DNA from: Bradyrhizobium zhanjiangense
GTDB lineage: Bacteria; Pseudomonadota; Alphaproteobacteria; Rhizobiales; Xanthobacteraceae
Direction: 5' to 3'
DNA: 64,000 bases
Assembly (NCBI RefSeq): GCF_004114935.1
Contig: NZ_CP022221.1
Coordinates: 5,415,001 to 5,479,000 of the forward strand
The notes below the pieces were generated by a model, which worked only from the letters and a program-made list of their open reading frames with translations, did not search any database and was not told the DNA's origin. Position 1 is the first letter of the stretch; every line of letters starts with the position of its first letter. Positions 1 through 8,942 of the stretch are shown here, piece after piece. Made by a program: the position numbers and the translations under genes.

Positions 1-166
1 AGGCCATGTACATGCCGCGCCAGCCGTCGACCAAAGCGGTCCAGTCGGCGCTGATGCCGCGCTGCCTGCTCCACCACATGAAATCGGTGATGAGGCTAGT
101 GCGCCAGTCGACCACGGTGCCGAACACGTCGAAGACGAGGGCTTTGACGGCGGAGAGATCGGACAT
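1..166 (-). CDS. haloacid dehalogenase type II (HAD superfamily), N-terminal part only
   Basis: The reverse strand from an ATG at 166 reads MSDLSAVKALVFDVFGTVVDW and continues to the window edge with about 55 codons visible. FDVFGTVVDWR is the HAD motif I block (nucleophile Asp in DVFGT) typical of L-2-haloacid dehalogenase (type II) enzymes, which hydrolyse C-halogen bonds of short 2-haloacids. Many relatives have other or unknown substrates. The gene is cut by the window boundary, so the cap domain and motifs II-IV cannot be inspected. An intergenic palindromic repeat lies just upstream of its start. Confidence 0.8.
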   Translation of the reverse strand, partial: MSDLSAVKALVFDVFGTVVDWRTSLITDFMWWSRQRGISADWTALVDGWRGMYMA

Positions 167-189
167 GGGCGCTTCCCCTTGTTCTTATC

Positions 190-303
190 GTCATTCCGGT
201 GGCCCATGGGGCACCCGGAATCCATTGCACCTCGAACTCTGCGCCCTATGGATTCCGGGCTCTCCGGGCCGCGCGTTGCGCGGTCCCGTCGCCCCGGAAT
301 GAC
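190..303. repeat. intergenic palindromic repeat, GTCATTCCGG...CCGGAATGAC
   Basis: The ends GTCATTCCGG (190-199) and CCGGAATGAC (294-303) are exact inverted repeats. Inside are further complementary blocks (GGAATCCAT near 218 and ATGGATTCC near 247). This is the form of a mobile-type palindromic intergenic element of rhizobial genomes. It sits between the divergently placed HAD start and the glpX stop and could fold into a long hairpin in RNA. Confidence 0.7.
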
Positions 304-310
304 AGGAGCA

Positions 311-1312
311 TCAATCCAAATGGAACTTCGCCAGCTCGCGGTGCTCGGCCTTGATGTAGCGCACGGTGCCGGTGACGGAGCGCATCACTACCGTTTCGGT
401 CTCGATCACGCCATCCTTGCGGAACTTGACGCCCGACAGCAGCGAGCCCGTGGTGACGCCGGTGGCGGCGAACAGGCAGTCGCCGCGCGCCATGTCCTCG
501 ATGCCGTAGATCATCTTGGGATCGTTGACACCCATCTTGGCGGCGCGCTCGCGCTTCTCCTCGGAGTCGAGGATCAGGCGGCACTGCATCTGGCCACCGA
601 TGCAGCGCAGCGCCACGGCGGCGAGCACGCCTTCCGGCGCACCGCCGGTGCCGAGATACATGTCGACGCCGGTGTTGTCGGGGTCGGCGCAGTGGATCAC
701 GCCGGCGACGTCGCCGTCTGTGATGAGGCGCACGGCCGCGCCGGTCGAGCGCACGCTCGCGATGATATCGGCATGGCGCGGACGGTCGAGCACAAGAACG
801 GTGATGCCTTCCGGCTTGACGCCCTTGGCCTTGGCGAGGCGGCGGACGTTGTCGGCGGGCGAAGCATCGAGATCGACGACGCCCTTGTCGTAGCCTGGCC
901 CGATCGCGAGCTTCTGCATGTAGACGTCGGGGGCGTGCAGCAGGGTGCCGCCATCGGCCATCGCCATGGTCGCGATCGCACCCGGCATGTTCTTGGCGCA
1001 AAGCGTGGTGCCTTCGAGCGGGTCGACCGCGATATCGACCTGGGGACCGGCATTCATGCCGACCTTCTCACCGATGAAGAGCATCGGCGCCTCGTCGCGC
1101 TCGCCTTCGCCGATCACGATGGTGCCTTCGATCGGGAGCTTGTTGAGCTCGCGGCGCATGGCGTCCACAGCGGCCTGATCAGCCTGCTTCTCGTTGCCGT
1201 GACCGCGCAGCCGCGCCGAGGACACCGCCGCCCGCTCCGTCACCCGCACGATCTCCAGCGTGAGAATGCGCTCGAGCAACGCTTGCGGCGGGACTGAAAT
1301 ATGGGTCGACAT
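311..1312 (-). CDS. glpX: fructose-1,6-bisphosphatase class II
   Basis: The 333-residue protein matches the GlpX family in length and motifs. GEGERDEAP (residues 68-76) and DPLEGTT (97-103) are the metal-binding signatures of this lithium-sensitive phosphatase fold. It hydrolyses fructose-1,6-bisphosphate to fructose-6-phosphate in the cytoplasm, serving gluconeogenesis and, where present, the Calvin cycle. Some relatives also use sedoheptulose-1,7-bisphosphate. It follows homoserine dehydrogenase on the same strand with a 161-bp gap holding a palindromic repeat, so it may be co-transcribed or separately started. No cbb genes are adjacent, which favours a housekeeping role. Confidence 0.93.
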   Translation of the reverse strand: MSTHISVPPQALLERILTLEIVRVTERAAVSSARLRGHGNEKQADQAAVDAMRRELNKLPIEGTIVIGEGERDEAPMLFIGEKVGMNAGPQVDIAVDPLEGTTLCAKNMPGAIATMAMADGGTLLHAPDVYMQKLAIGPGYDKGVVDLDASPADNVRRLAKAKGVKPEGITVLVLDRPRHADIIASVRSTGAAVRLITDGDVAGVIHCADPDNTGVDMYLGTGGAPEGVLAAVALRCIGGQMQCRLILDSEEKRERAAKMGVNDPKMIYGIEDMARGDCLFAATGVTTGSLLSGVKFRKDGVIETETVVMRSVTGTVRYIKAEHRELAKFHLD

Positions 1313-1401
1313 TGGCTCACTCCTTTAAAACGGCTCGGCGGACACCCGTGTCCGCATCAACTCGCAACGCCCACGGTTCGTTCGAACCGTCCTCTCCGCT
1401 T

Positions 1402-1474
1402 GAGCATGATCTCTTTTCCGGAAAACCGCCACATGCGTTGCGCTAACGCGGCCTTCCGGGTCCGGATCATGCTC
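1402..1474. repeat. intergenic palindromic repeat of the GCATGATC family (copy 1)
   Basis: GAGCATGATC (1402-1411) and GATCATGCTC (1465-1474) are exact inverted ends, with TTTTCCGGAAAA and related blocks between them. The right end touches the TAG stop of the homoserine dehydrogenase gene. Related copies are at 6625-6672 and 53591-53636 in this window. Confidence 0.7.
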
Positions 1475-2790
1475 TAGTTCTTCTCGATCCGGATTACCTG
1501 CGGCCGTCCGCTGATCACCTTGTCGTGCTGAACGGCGGCGAGCGCGCGGCGCACGGCGTCTTCATGGGTCGCATAGGTGATCAGGATGACCGGCACGGGC
1601 ACCGCCTTGCCGTCGCTGGGCGCAGCGCCGCCATTGGGATGACGCTGCACGATCGACTCGATCGAAATCTTCTGTTCTGCAAGCCGGGTCGCGATCGCGG
1701 CCGCTGTACCCGGGAAATCGCGCGCGAGCAGGCGGATGTAATAACCGCCCTCATGCCGCTCCATCGGCGCCTTCTTGGTGTCGTGCAGTTGCGCAATCGG
1801 CCGGCCGAACGGATTGGCGCGGATGCCGCGCGCAACATCGGCGATGTCGGCGACCACGGCGGACGCGGTCGCGGCGCCGCCTGCGCCGGGGCCGACCAGC
1901 GTGATCGGCGGAATCCCCTCGCCGTCGATCGTGACTGCATTGGTGACACCCATCACCTGCGCGATCGAGGAGGATTTTGGCACCATGGTCGGATGCACGC
2001 GCTGCTCGATGCCCTTGCCGGTGCGAACCGCAACGCCGAGCAGCTTGACGCGGTAACCGAGATCGGCCGCCGCACGGAGATCTTCCGGCGCGATGGATGA
2101 GATGCCTTCGACATACACTGCGCTTTGAGCAACTTTTGTGCCGAAAGCGAGGCTGGCGAGAATGGCGAGTTTTTGCGCGGTGTCGTGGCCGTCGACGTCG
2201 AAGGACGGATCGGCCTCGGCATAGCCGAGCCGCTGCGCGTCCTTCAGGCATTCGGCAAAGGACAGCCCCTCCTGCTCCATCCGGGTCAGGATGTAGTTGC
2301 AGGTGCCGTTGAGGATGCCATAGACGCGGTTGATGCCGGTTCCGGCAAGACCTTCACGTAACGTCTTGATGACAGGGATCGCGGCGCCGACCGCTGCCTC
2401 GAAATTCAGCGCGCCGCCGTGCTTTTCAGCCGCCTTGGCGAGCTTGAGGCCGTGCTTGGCGAGCAGCGCCTTGTTGGCGGTGACAACCGACTTGCCGGCA
2501 TTGAGCGCGGTTTCGACCGCCGACAGCGCGGGATCACCGGCGCCGCCCATCAGCTCGACGAAGCAATCGACCTCGGGATGGGTGGCAAGGGCCATCGGAT
2601 CCTTCGCCCATTCGACGCCGCGCAGGTCGACGTCGCGCTTCTTCGCCTTCGAGCGCGCGGTGACGGCAACGACGCGGATGCCCCGACCGCTGCGCCCGGT
2701 GAGCACGCGCGCTTGCGTTTCGATCAAACGGACGACTTCGGCACCCACGGTGCCGAGCCCCGCTATGCCCACTTTTAGGGGTGCGACCAT
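1474..2790 (-). CDS. hom: homoserine dehydrogenase
   Basis: The enzyme reduces aspartate semialdehyde to homoserine with NAD(P)H, at the branch to threonine and methionine. The 438-residue protein has an N-terminal Rossmann loop GIAGLGTVG (8-16), the family signature around residues 190-215 (YAEADPSFDVDGHDTAQK) and a C-terminal ACT domain (about 349-435, beginning YYIRLLARDFPG), which is the usual site of threonine feedback. It lies 28 bp downstream of the aminotransferase gene on the same strand, which suggests a shared transcript. No aspartokinase domain is fused. Confidence 0.95.
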   Translation of the reverse strand: MVAPLKVGIAGLGTVGAEVVRLIETQARVLTGRSGRGIRVVAVTARSKAKKRDVDLRGVEWAKDPMALATHPEVDCFVELMGGAGDPALSAVETALNAGKSVVTANKALLAKHGLKLAKAAEKHGGALNFEAAVGAAIPVIKTLREGLAGTGINRVYGILNGTCNYILTRMEQEGLSFAECLKDAQRLGYAEADPSFDVDGHDTAQKLAILASLAFGTKVAQSAVYVEGISSIAPEDLRAAADLGYRVKLLGVAVRTGKGIEQRVHPTMVPKSSSIAQVMGVTNAVTIDGEGIPPITLVGPGAGGAATASAVVADIADVARGIRANPFGRPIAQLHDTKKAPMERHEGGYYIRLLARDFPGTAAAIATRLAEQKISIESIVQRHPNGGAAPSDGKAVPVPVILITYATHEDAVRRALAAVQHDKVISGRPQVIRIEKN

Positions 2791-2818
2791 GATACTTCAG
2801 AAAACCTGCAGAAGAGAA

Positions 2819-4039
2819 CTAGCGCCGGTTGGCGAGCGGAACGACGTTGTGCAACGTTTCGATGCCGCTTTCAAGGAAGCGGCGCACGCCGCGCGCGGCC
2901 TGCCTGATCCGTTGCTCGTTTTCCACCATGGCGATGCGGACATATCCTTCACCATGCTCGCCGAAGCCGACGCCGGGCGAGACCGCGACGCCGGATTTCT
3001 CCACCATCAGGGTCGCGAACTGCATGCTGCCGACGCTGCGGAAGGCCTCCGGCAGCGGCACCCAGGCGAACATCGAGGCCTCCGGCGGCGGAATCTCCCA
3101 GCCGGCGCGGCCGAACGATTCCACCAGCGCGTCGCGGCGCTTGCGGTAGGTGTCGCGCATCTCCTTGATGCAATCGTCGGGGCCATTCAGCGCCGCGGTC
3201 GCGGCGACCTGCACCGGCGTGAACGCGCCGTAGTCGAGATAGGATTTGACGCGGGCGAGTGCCGCGATCACGCGCTCATTGCCGACCGCAAAACCCATGC
3301 GCCAGCCGGCCATCGAATAGGTCTTCGACATCGAGGTGAACTCGACGGTGACGTCCATCGCGCCGGGCACCTGGAGCACCGAGGGCGGCGGGTTGCTCTC
3401 GTCGAAATAGACCTCGGCATAAGCGAGATCGGACAGGATCAGGATCTCGTGCTTCTTCGCGAACGCGACGAGATCCTTGTAGAAGTCGAGGCTCGCGACA
3501 TAGGCGGTCGGGTTCGAGGGATAGCAGACGACGAGCGCCAGCGGCTTGGGGATCGAATGGATGATCGCCCGCTCCGCCGCCTCGAAGAATTGTGGCGTCG
3601 GCTCGGAAGGTACCGAGCGGATCACGCCGCCCGCCATCAAAAAGCCGAAGGCGTGAATCGGATAGCTCGGGTTCGGACAGAGGATGACGTCGCCCGGCGC
3701 GGTGATGGCCTGCGCCACGTTGGCAAAGCCTTCCTTGGAGCCGAGCGTCGCTACGACCTGGGTGTCGGGGTTGAGCTTCACGCCGAAGCGGCGGTCATAA
3801 TAGGCGGCCTGAGCCCGGCGCAGCCCCGGGATGCCGCGGGAGGCCGAGTAGCGATCGGTGCGAGGCTTGCCGAGCGTCTCCTTGAGCTTCTCGAGCACAT
3901 GCGGCGGGGCCGGCAGGTCCGGATTGCCCATGCCGAGGTCGATGATGTCGGCGCCGGCATTCCGCGCGGCCGCCTTGGCCCGGTTGACCTGTTCGAACAC
4001 GTAAGGCGGCAGGCGGCGGATGCGGTAAAATTCTTCCAT
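2819..4039 (-). CDS. PLP-dependent aminotransferase, AlaC / LL-diaminopimelate aminotransferase type
   Basis: A fold-type I aminotransferase of 406 residues, counted from the ATG at 4039 (MEEFYRIRRLPPYVF). An upstream in-frame start at 4087 would add 16 unconserved-looking residues. SMSKTYSMAGWRMGF (236-250) holds the Schiff-base lysine K239, and YPSNPTA (173-179) and SDLAYAE (203-209) are the class I/II cofactor-binding blocks. Close relatives are annotated as LL-diaminopimelate aminotransferase, glutamate-pyruvate aminotransferase (AlaC) or methionine aminotransferase, and sequence alone does not settle the substrate. Its position directly before hom fits a role in the aspartate/alanine family. 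It is probably the first gene of a hom operon. Confidence 0.85.
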   Translation of the reverse strand: MEEFYRIRRLPPYVFEQVNRAKAAARNAGADIIDLGMGNPDLPAPPHVLEKLKETLGKPRTDRYSASRGIPGLRRAQAAYYDRRFGVKLNPDTQVVATLGSKEGFANVAQAITAPGDVILCPNPSYPIHAFGFLMAGGVIRSVPSEPTPQFFEAAERAIIHSIPKPLALVVCYPSNPTAYVASLDFYKDLVAFAKKHEILILSDLAYAEVYFDESNPPPSVLQVPGAMDVTVEFTSMSKTYSMAGWRMGFAVGNERVIAALARVKSYLDYGAFTPVQVAATAALNGPDDCIKEMRDTYRKRRDALVESFGRAGWEIPPPEASMFAWVPLPEAFRSVGSMQFATLMVEKSGVAVSPGVGFGEHGEGYVRIAMVENEQRIRQAARGVRRFLESGIETLHNVVPLANRR

Positions 4040-4273
4040 GGCTCTCTGGGCTCCGGGCAACCGGTCAGGACAGAATCGACAGGCCACAACGGCCGTTCGG
4101 AAACGCGCCCAGCCCCTCGCGAAAATTACTCAAAATCAAATACTTAGAGCAATCATCGACAATGGCGACTGAAGTCGTTCGCCCTGACTCTCGGCTGAAC
4201 TGAGGTCTTTTAGCACGGCAAGACGGGGGCGCCAGCGATTACCTTGCACCGTCTCACTTGCTCACTTGCTTGC

Positions 4274-4549
4274 TCACTTGGCGTCCTTGGCGGCCACGGC
4301 CTGACGATCGCGCGCCGCGGCAAGCTCGGCCTCGATCTTGGCGCGCTGGTCCGGCGGGATAATCGCCTGATCGCGATCCGGCGGCAGATCATGCACCGGC
4401 AGATAGCTGCCGGGCTCCTTGGGATGCGCCTGCGCATCCGCAGGTGTCATATCCGCGAGCTGGCTCGAGCAGCCGCCGAGGGCGAGCGCCGCGATCAACA
4501 GCGCGCCGCGGATCGGCAGCGTCTTTTGCAGGTCCCATAACGCCAACAC
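4274..4549 (-). CDS. small lipoprotein, function unknown
   Basis: A 91-residue protein with a hydrophobic N-terminus ending in a lipobox (ALALGGC, C27), so it is predicted to be lipidated and anchored in the membrane facing the periplasm. The mature part is short, with DLPPDRDQAIIPPDQRAKIEAE followed by an Ala/Lys-rich helix. I do not recognise a characterised family. It is transcribed divergently from phaC with a 254-bp shared upstream region. Confidence 0.7.
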   Translation of the reverse strand: MLALWDLQKTLPIRGALLIAALALGGCSSQLADMTPADAQAHPKEPGSYLPVHDLPPDRDQAIIPPDQRAKIEAELAAARDRQAVAAKDAK

Positions 4550-4803
4550 TTGGGAAATCCCCTACTCGTCCCAAAGCACGGCCCCGGGCGAACCTTACCC
4601 AAGACCGTGCCCAAGCTCAAACCATTGCTGCCCAAATGGTGTAAGCGAGAAAATAGCCCGGCACTACCAAGCCGAGCGGTGCGGCTCGATTGTGACGAAA
4701 CCAAGAAAATTTGTCGCACTGCAGCACATCTTCGAGAGTGTTTAACGCCAAAGATGCGAGCTTCGCGGTGACGAATACGGAATGAATCGTTACTGTTCTG
4801 CGC
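4550..4803. promoter_or_regulatory. divergent upstream region of the lipoprotein gene and phaC
   Basis: This 254-bp stretch separates two divergent start codons and must carry both promoters. A TGC-rich block GTCGCACTGCAGCACA lies at 4713-4728, roughly 90 bp before the phaC ATG. PhaR-type repressors of polyhydroxyalkanoate genes are known to favour TGC-rich sites, so this is a candidate operator by inference only. I could not assign -35 and -10 boxes with confidence. Confidence 0.35.
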
Positions 4804-6624
4804 ATGAGTACCATCACAACCGACACGCCCAAATCCGGCAACACGTTCGAGACGAAGTTCGATGCCGAAGCCTTCGCGATGAATGTCGCGCGGGCGATGG
4901 AGAGTGGTGGCAAGGCGCTCGCTGCCTACCTCAAACCACGCGAGAGCGGCGAGGTGCAGGATCGCCCCCCGGCCGAGCTTGCCGAGGTCGTCAAGACCTT
5001 CACCTCGGTCGCCGAATACTGGCTGTCGGACACGTCCCGCTCCTCCGATCTCCAGACCAAGCTCGCCAAGGACTATCTCGACCTCTGGGGCTCGGCGGTC
5101 CGCCGCATGGCTGGCCAGGACGCCCCGCCCGCGATCGCGCCCTCGCCGCGCGACAAGCGCTTTGCCGATCCGGAATGGAAGTCGAACCAGTTCTTCGATT
5201 TCGTGATGCAGCTCTATCTGCTCACGACCAAATGGGCGCAGGAGCTGGTGCGCGACGCCGAAGGGCTCGATCCGCACACCCGCCGCAAGGCCGACTTCTA
5301 CGTCCAGCAGGTCACCAACGCGCTTTCGCCATCGAACTTCGTGCTGACCAATCCGGAGGTGCTGCGCGAGACGGTGGCGTCCAGCGGCGAGAACCTCGCG
5401 CGCGGCCTCAAGATGCTGGCCGAGGACATCGCGGCCGGCAAGGGCATGCTGAAGATCCGCCAGTCCAATCCGGACAATCTCGTCGTCGGCGTCAACATGG
5501 CGACGACGCCGGGCAAGGTGATCTACCAGAACGAGATGATGCAGCTGATCCAGTATTCGCCGACCACGGAGAAGGTGCTGCGCACCCCACTCCTGATCGT
5601 GCCGCCCTGGATCAACAAATTCTACATCCTCGATCTCAAGCCGGAGAAATCCTACATCAAGTGGTGCGTCGACCAGGGCATCACCGTATTCGTGATCTCA
5701 TGGGTCAATCCCGACAAGCGGCTCGGCAACAAGGGCTGGGAAGACTACATGAAGGAAGGCCCGCTCACGGCGATGGACGTGATCGAGAGGGTCACCGGTG
5801 AGATGAAGGTCCACACCGCCGGCTATTGCGTCGGCGGCACGATGCTCGCGACCACGCTGGCCTGGCTCGCCGAGAAACGCCGCCAGCGCGTTGCATCGGC
5901 GACGTTCTTCGCGGCCCAGGTCGACTTCACCCACGCCGGCGATCTCCTCGTGTTCGTCGACGAGGAGCAGATCGCAGCGCTCGAGCACGACATGAAGACG
6001 GCCGGCGTGCTCGAAGGCTCGAAGATGGCGATGGCCTTCAACATGCTGCGCTCCAACGATCTGATCTGGTCCTACGTCGTCAGCAACTATTTGAAGGGCC
6101 AGCAGCCGAGCGCGTTCGACCTGTTGCACTGGAATTCCGATGCGACGCGCATGACCGCGTCGAACCATTCCTATTATTTGCGCAACTGCTATCTGGAGAA
6201 CCGGCTGTCGACCGGCACGATGGTGCTCGACAACACCCTGCTCGATCTCTCCAAGGTCAAGGTCCCGGTCTACAACCTCGCCACCCGCGAGGACCACATC
6301 GCGCCGGCGGAATCGGTGCTGTACGGCTCGCAGTTCTTCGGCGGCCCGGTGAAATATGTGCTGTCGGGCTCCGGCCACATCGCCGGCGTGGTCAATCCGC
6401 CGGCCTCGAACAAATATCAGTACTGGACCAACGACAACATCAAGGACGTCAACGTCGCGCAATGGATGAAGGGCGCCGTCGAGCACAAGGGCTCGTGGTG
6501 GCCGGACTGGCGGCAATGGCTGGGTGCACTCGATCCGGAGGAGGTCCCGGCGCGCACGGTCGGCAGCGACGCCCTGCCCCCGATCGAAGACGCGCCCGGT
6601 AGCTATGTCACGGTCCGCGCATAG
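4804..6624 (+). CDS. phaC: class I poly(3-hydroxyalkanoate) synthase PhaC
   Basis: Polymerises (R)-3-hydroxyacyl-CoA, mainly 3-hydroxybutyryl-CoA, into storage polyester at the granule surface. The 606-residue length is typical for class I enzymes. The lipase-like box GYCVGG (340-345) supplies the nucleophile C342. The Asp of REDHIAP (D497) and the His of GSGHIAG (H525) complete the triad, and the PPWINKFYILDL block (267-278) is strongly conserved in the family. No phaE, phaA, phaB, phaR or phasin gene is adjacent. A palindromic repeat starts immediately after its stop codon. Confidence 0.95.
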   Translation: MSTITTDTPKSGNTFETKFDAEAFAMNVARAMESGGKALAAYLKPRESGEVQDRPPAELAEVVKTFTSVAEYWLSDTSRSSDLQTKLAKDYLDLWGSAVRRMAGQDAPPAIAPSPRDKRFADPEWKSNQFFDFVMQLYLLTTKWAQELVRDAEGLDPHTRRKADFYVQQVTNALSPSNFVLTNPEVLRETVASSGENLARGLKMLAEDIAAGKGMLKIRQSNPDNLVVGVNMATTPGKVIYQNEMMQLIQYSPTTEKVLRTPLLIVPPWINKFYILDLKPEKSYIKWCVDQGITVFVISWVNPDKRLGNKGWEDYMKEGPLTAMDVIERVTGEMKVHTAGYCVGGTMLATTLAWLAEKRRQRVASATFFAAQVDFTHAGDLLVFVDEEQIAALEHDMKTAGVLEGSKMAMAFNMLRSNDLIWSYVVSNYLKGQQPSAFDLLHWNSDATRMTASNHSYYLRNCYLENRLSTGTMVLDNTLLDLSKVKVPVYNLATREDHIAPAESVLYGSQFFGGPVKYVLSGSGHIAGVVNPPASNKYQYWTNDNIKDVNVAQWMKGAVEHKGSWWPDWRQWLGALDPEEVPARTVGSDALPPIEDAPGSYVTVRA

Positions 6625-6672
6625 CGCATGATCCGGAAAAGTGCGAAGCGGTTTTCCGAAAGCGTCATGCGC
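6625..6672. repeat. intergenic palindromic repeat of the GCATGATC family (copy 2)
   Basis: It starts GCGCATGATCCGGAAAA and ends with GCGTCATGCGC, an imperfect inverted repeat that begins the base after the phaC stop codon. It shares the core ATGATCCGGAAAAGTGCG with copy 3 at 53591. As RNA it would form a stable hairpin and may act as a processing or termination structure for phaC. Confidence 0.7.
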
Positions 6673-6759
6673 AAACAAGGCATCCTTGCGCATGGCGCAA
6701 TCTTGCGCGCTTTCGTATAGACTCGCTCTCACCACCGTGACGACAGAGGGGACCGAACT

Positions 6760-7158
6760 ATGACGCGCGAATTGTTCTGGCTGACACTGACGGTGATCCT
6801 GACCGGTATCCTCTGGATCCCCTACATCATCAACCGCTGCCAGGTCCGCGGTCTTTCCGGGGCTATGGCCAACCCCTCGCGCAGTGACAAGCCGCAGGCC
6901 GAATGGGCCACCCGGCTGATGTTCGCGCACGACAACGCGGTCGAGAATCTCGTGATCTTCGCGCCGCTAGTGCTGATCCTGAATGCGATCGATTATTCCA
7001 CCAAATGGACCGTGCTCGCCTGCACCGTCTATTTCTGGTCCCGCGTCGCGCATCTGATCGTCTACGCGCTCGGGATCCCGGTGTTCCGCACGCTCGCCTT
7101 CACCGTCGGCTTCCTCGCCCAGGCCGTGCTGGCGCTGGCGATCTTCGGGGGGGTTTAA
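6760..7158 (+). CDS. MAPEG family membrane protein
   Basis: A 132-residue protein with four predicted hydrophobic segments and the family block MFAHDNAVENLVIFAPLVL (about 55-73). The HxNxxEN pattern is characteristic of the MAPEG superfamily (membrane-associated proteins in eicosanoid and glutathione metabolism). Bacterial members are poorly characterised and often assigned putative glutathione-transferase activity. GAGGGG at 6747-6752 is a good ribosome site for this ATG. It follows phaC by 135 bp, but the palindromic repeat between them argues against tight coupling. Confidence 0.85.
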   Translation: MTRELFWLTLTVILTGILWIPYIINRCQVRGLSGAMANPSRSDKPQAEWATRLMFAHDNAVENLVIFAPLVLILNAIDYSTKWTVLACTVYFWSRVAHLIVYALGIPVFRTLAFTVGFLAQAVLALAIFGGV

Positions 7159-7275
7159 GTTCGCCCGGATGCGGGCTCATGCATAGCGAAGGCGTACCTT
7201 CTGCACGCGCAGAACGCCCTTCTCGAATGGATCGCCGCTTAGCTGGCGCCGGCAGCTTTCAAGACTTCCGATGGA

Positions 7276-7869
7276 TCAAGCCACCGGCTTGCGAACGACG
7301 AAATTGAGCATGTTGGCTGGCGTTTCATCGAAGCTCTGGATCACGTTGGTGTCGGATGACAGCGTGATCCACGGCCCCGCGCTGGCGTAGGCCGCCTCGA
7401 GCCACTCGGGCGACACATAGCTGTAGTAGCGGCCGAGGCTGTCGCGGCCGTCACCCTCACCCATCTTGTAGCTGGCGTAAAACACACCTGACGGCTTGAG
7501 CGCGCGATGGATCCGCTTGAGGATTCCGGCGAGCTCGTCGCGCGGGACGTGCAGCAGACAGGCGCTCGCCCAGACGCCGTCATAGGCCTGTTGCGCGTCG
7601 AGTTCGTCAAAGCGCATCGCCTCGACGGGATGCCCCAGCCGCTGCGACGCGATCTTCGCCATTTCGGGCGAGCCGTCGGTGGCGCACAGCGAAAAACCTT
7701 CCGCCAGCATCACCGCCGCATGATTGCCGGCGCCGCAGCCGAGTTCGAGGATTGCGCCCCCTCGCGGCAGCAAGGCGAGAAAGCCCGGCAGCCGCGTCGA
7801 CGGCGCTTTCGCCCAGTCCGCATAGGACTGGGCGTTACTCCGATAGAATTGCAGCGTGGTTTCGTCCAT
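7276..7869 (-). CDS. class I SAM-dependent methyltransferase
   Basis: A 197-residue protein with motif I ILELGCGAGNH (40-50), which binds S-adenosylmethionine. Later blocks are an acidic loop (LCATDGSPEM) and VWASACLLHVPRDEL, the post-II/III region of the Methyltransf_11/25 group. The substrate cannot be predicted. It lies 13 bp downstream of the type-1 argC gene on the same strand and may ride on its transcript. There is no obvious functional link to arginine synthesis. Confidence 0.85.
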   Translation of the reverse strand: MDETTLQFYRSNAQSYADWAKAPSTRLPGFLALLPRGGAILELGCGAGNHAAVMLAEGFSLCATDGSPEMAKIASQRLGHPVEAMRFDELDAQQAYDGVWASACLLHVPRDELAGILKRIHRALKPSGVFYASYKMGEGDGRDSLGRYYSYVSPEWLEAAYASAGPWITLSSDTNVIQSFDETPANMLNFVVRKPVA

Positions 7870-7882
7870 GACTACATCCCAC

Positions 7883-8929
7883 TTACGGAAACAGCGCGAT
7901 CTGCTCCAGGCCCGCAGTCTCGGGGAAGCCGAACATCAGGTTCATGTTCTGGATCGCCTGTCCTGCCGACCCCTTCACCAGATTGTCGAGCACCGAGATC
8001 ACGATAGCCCGGTTCTTGATGCGGTCCGGGAATACGCCGATCTGCACGTAGTTCGAACCGCGCACGTTCTGGGTCTGTGGCATCACGCCCTTGTTTGCGA
8101 CATGGACGAACGGCTCGTTGCCGTAGGCCTTCTCCAGCGCTGTTCGCAAATCGTCCGGCGTCGCGCCGTTGAGCTTGACGTAGGACGTACAAAGCTCGCC
8201 CCGCGCCATCGGAATGAGATGTGGGGTGAAGTTGACGGTCACAGCGTGGCCAGCGGCAACCCCGATCTCCTGTTCGATCTCGGGCGCATGCCGGTGCGTG
8301 CCTACCGAGTAAGGTGACAGCCCCTCACCCACCTCGCTGAACAGCGTGCTCTGTTTCAGCCCGCGGCCGGCGCCGGTGACGCCCGATTTCGCGTCGATCA
8401 CGAGGTCATCGACGTCGATCAGTTTTGCTTTCGCAAGCGGCACCAGCGCGAGCAGCGCAGCAGTTGGATAGCAGCCGGGACAGGCGACCAGCCGCGCCGA
8501 CGCGATCTTCTCGCGATAGAATTCGGTGAGACCATAGACCGCTTCGCCTTGTAGTTCGAGCGCCCGGTGCTCATGGCCGTACCATTGCGCATAGGTGTTC
8601 TTGTCCCGCAGCCTGAAATCGGCGGACATGTCGAGGACCTTGATTTTGGGATTTGCCTCGAGGACCGCGGCGATGATTTCCTGCGTGGTGCCGTGCGGCA
8701 GCCCACAGAACACCGCGTCGAGCTTGCTCCAGTCGACCTTTTCCCATTCCACGAGTTTCGGCAGGTCCAGCATAAAGAAATGAGGAAACACGTCCCCCAT
8801 CGACTTGCCGGCGTGGGTGTTGGCGGTGAGCGCGACGATCTCGGCATTCGGATGCCGCGCCAACAGGCGCACCGCATCGGCCCCGGTGTAACCAGAGGCG
8901 CCGAGAATGCCGATCTTCTTCGAGCTCAT
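7883..8929 (-). CDS. argC: N-acetyl-gamma-glutamyl-phosphate reductase, type 1 (long form)
   Basis: Third step of arginine biosynthesis: NADPH-dependent reduction of N-acetylglutamyl-5-phosphate to the semialdehyde. The N-terminus has the nucleotide loop GASGYTG. The catalytic cysteine lies in CPGCYPTA (C153 counted from the ATG at 8929). The 348-residue length fits the type 1 class. A GTG directly before the ATG (8932) is an alternative start. A second, type 2 ArgC lies immediately upstream on the same strand, so this cell carries both classes in tandem. Confidence 0.92.
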   Translation of the reverse strand: MSSKKIGILGASGYTGADAVRLLARHPNAEIVALTANTHAGKSMGDVFPHFFMLDLPKLVEWEKVDWSKLDAVFCGLPHGTTQEIIAAVLEANPKIKVLDMSADFRLRDKNTYAQWYGHEHRALELQGEAVYGLTEFYREKIASARLVACPGCYPTAALLALVPLAKAKLIDVDDLVIDAKSGVTGAGRGLKQSTLFSEVGEGLSPYSVGTHRHAPEIEQEIGVAAGHAVTVNFTPHLIPMARGELCTSYVKLNGATPDDLRTALEKAYGNEPFVHVANKGVMPQTQNVRGSNYVQIGVFPDRIKNRAIVISVLDNLVKGSAGQAIQNMNLMFGFPETAGLEQIALFP

Positions 8930-8942
8930 CACGCGTACCTTT

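Noticed and set aside
179..1297. Long open frame on the plus strand opposite glpX
   Set aside because: It is antisense to a well-supported enzyme gene, has shadow-type composition (His, Arg and Asp rich), and shows no known motif. High GC content makes long antisense frames common.
2330..4147. 605-codon plus-strand frame opposite hom and the aminotransferase
   Set aside because: Covers two real genes on the other strand and has no recognisable domain; explained by codon bias of the true genes.
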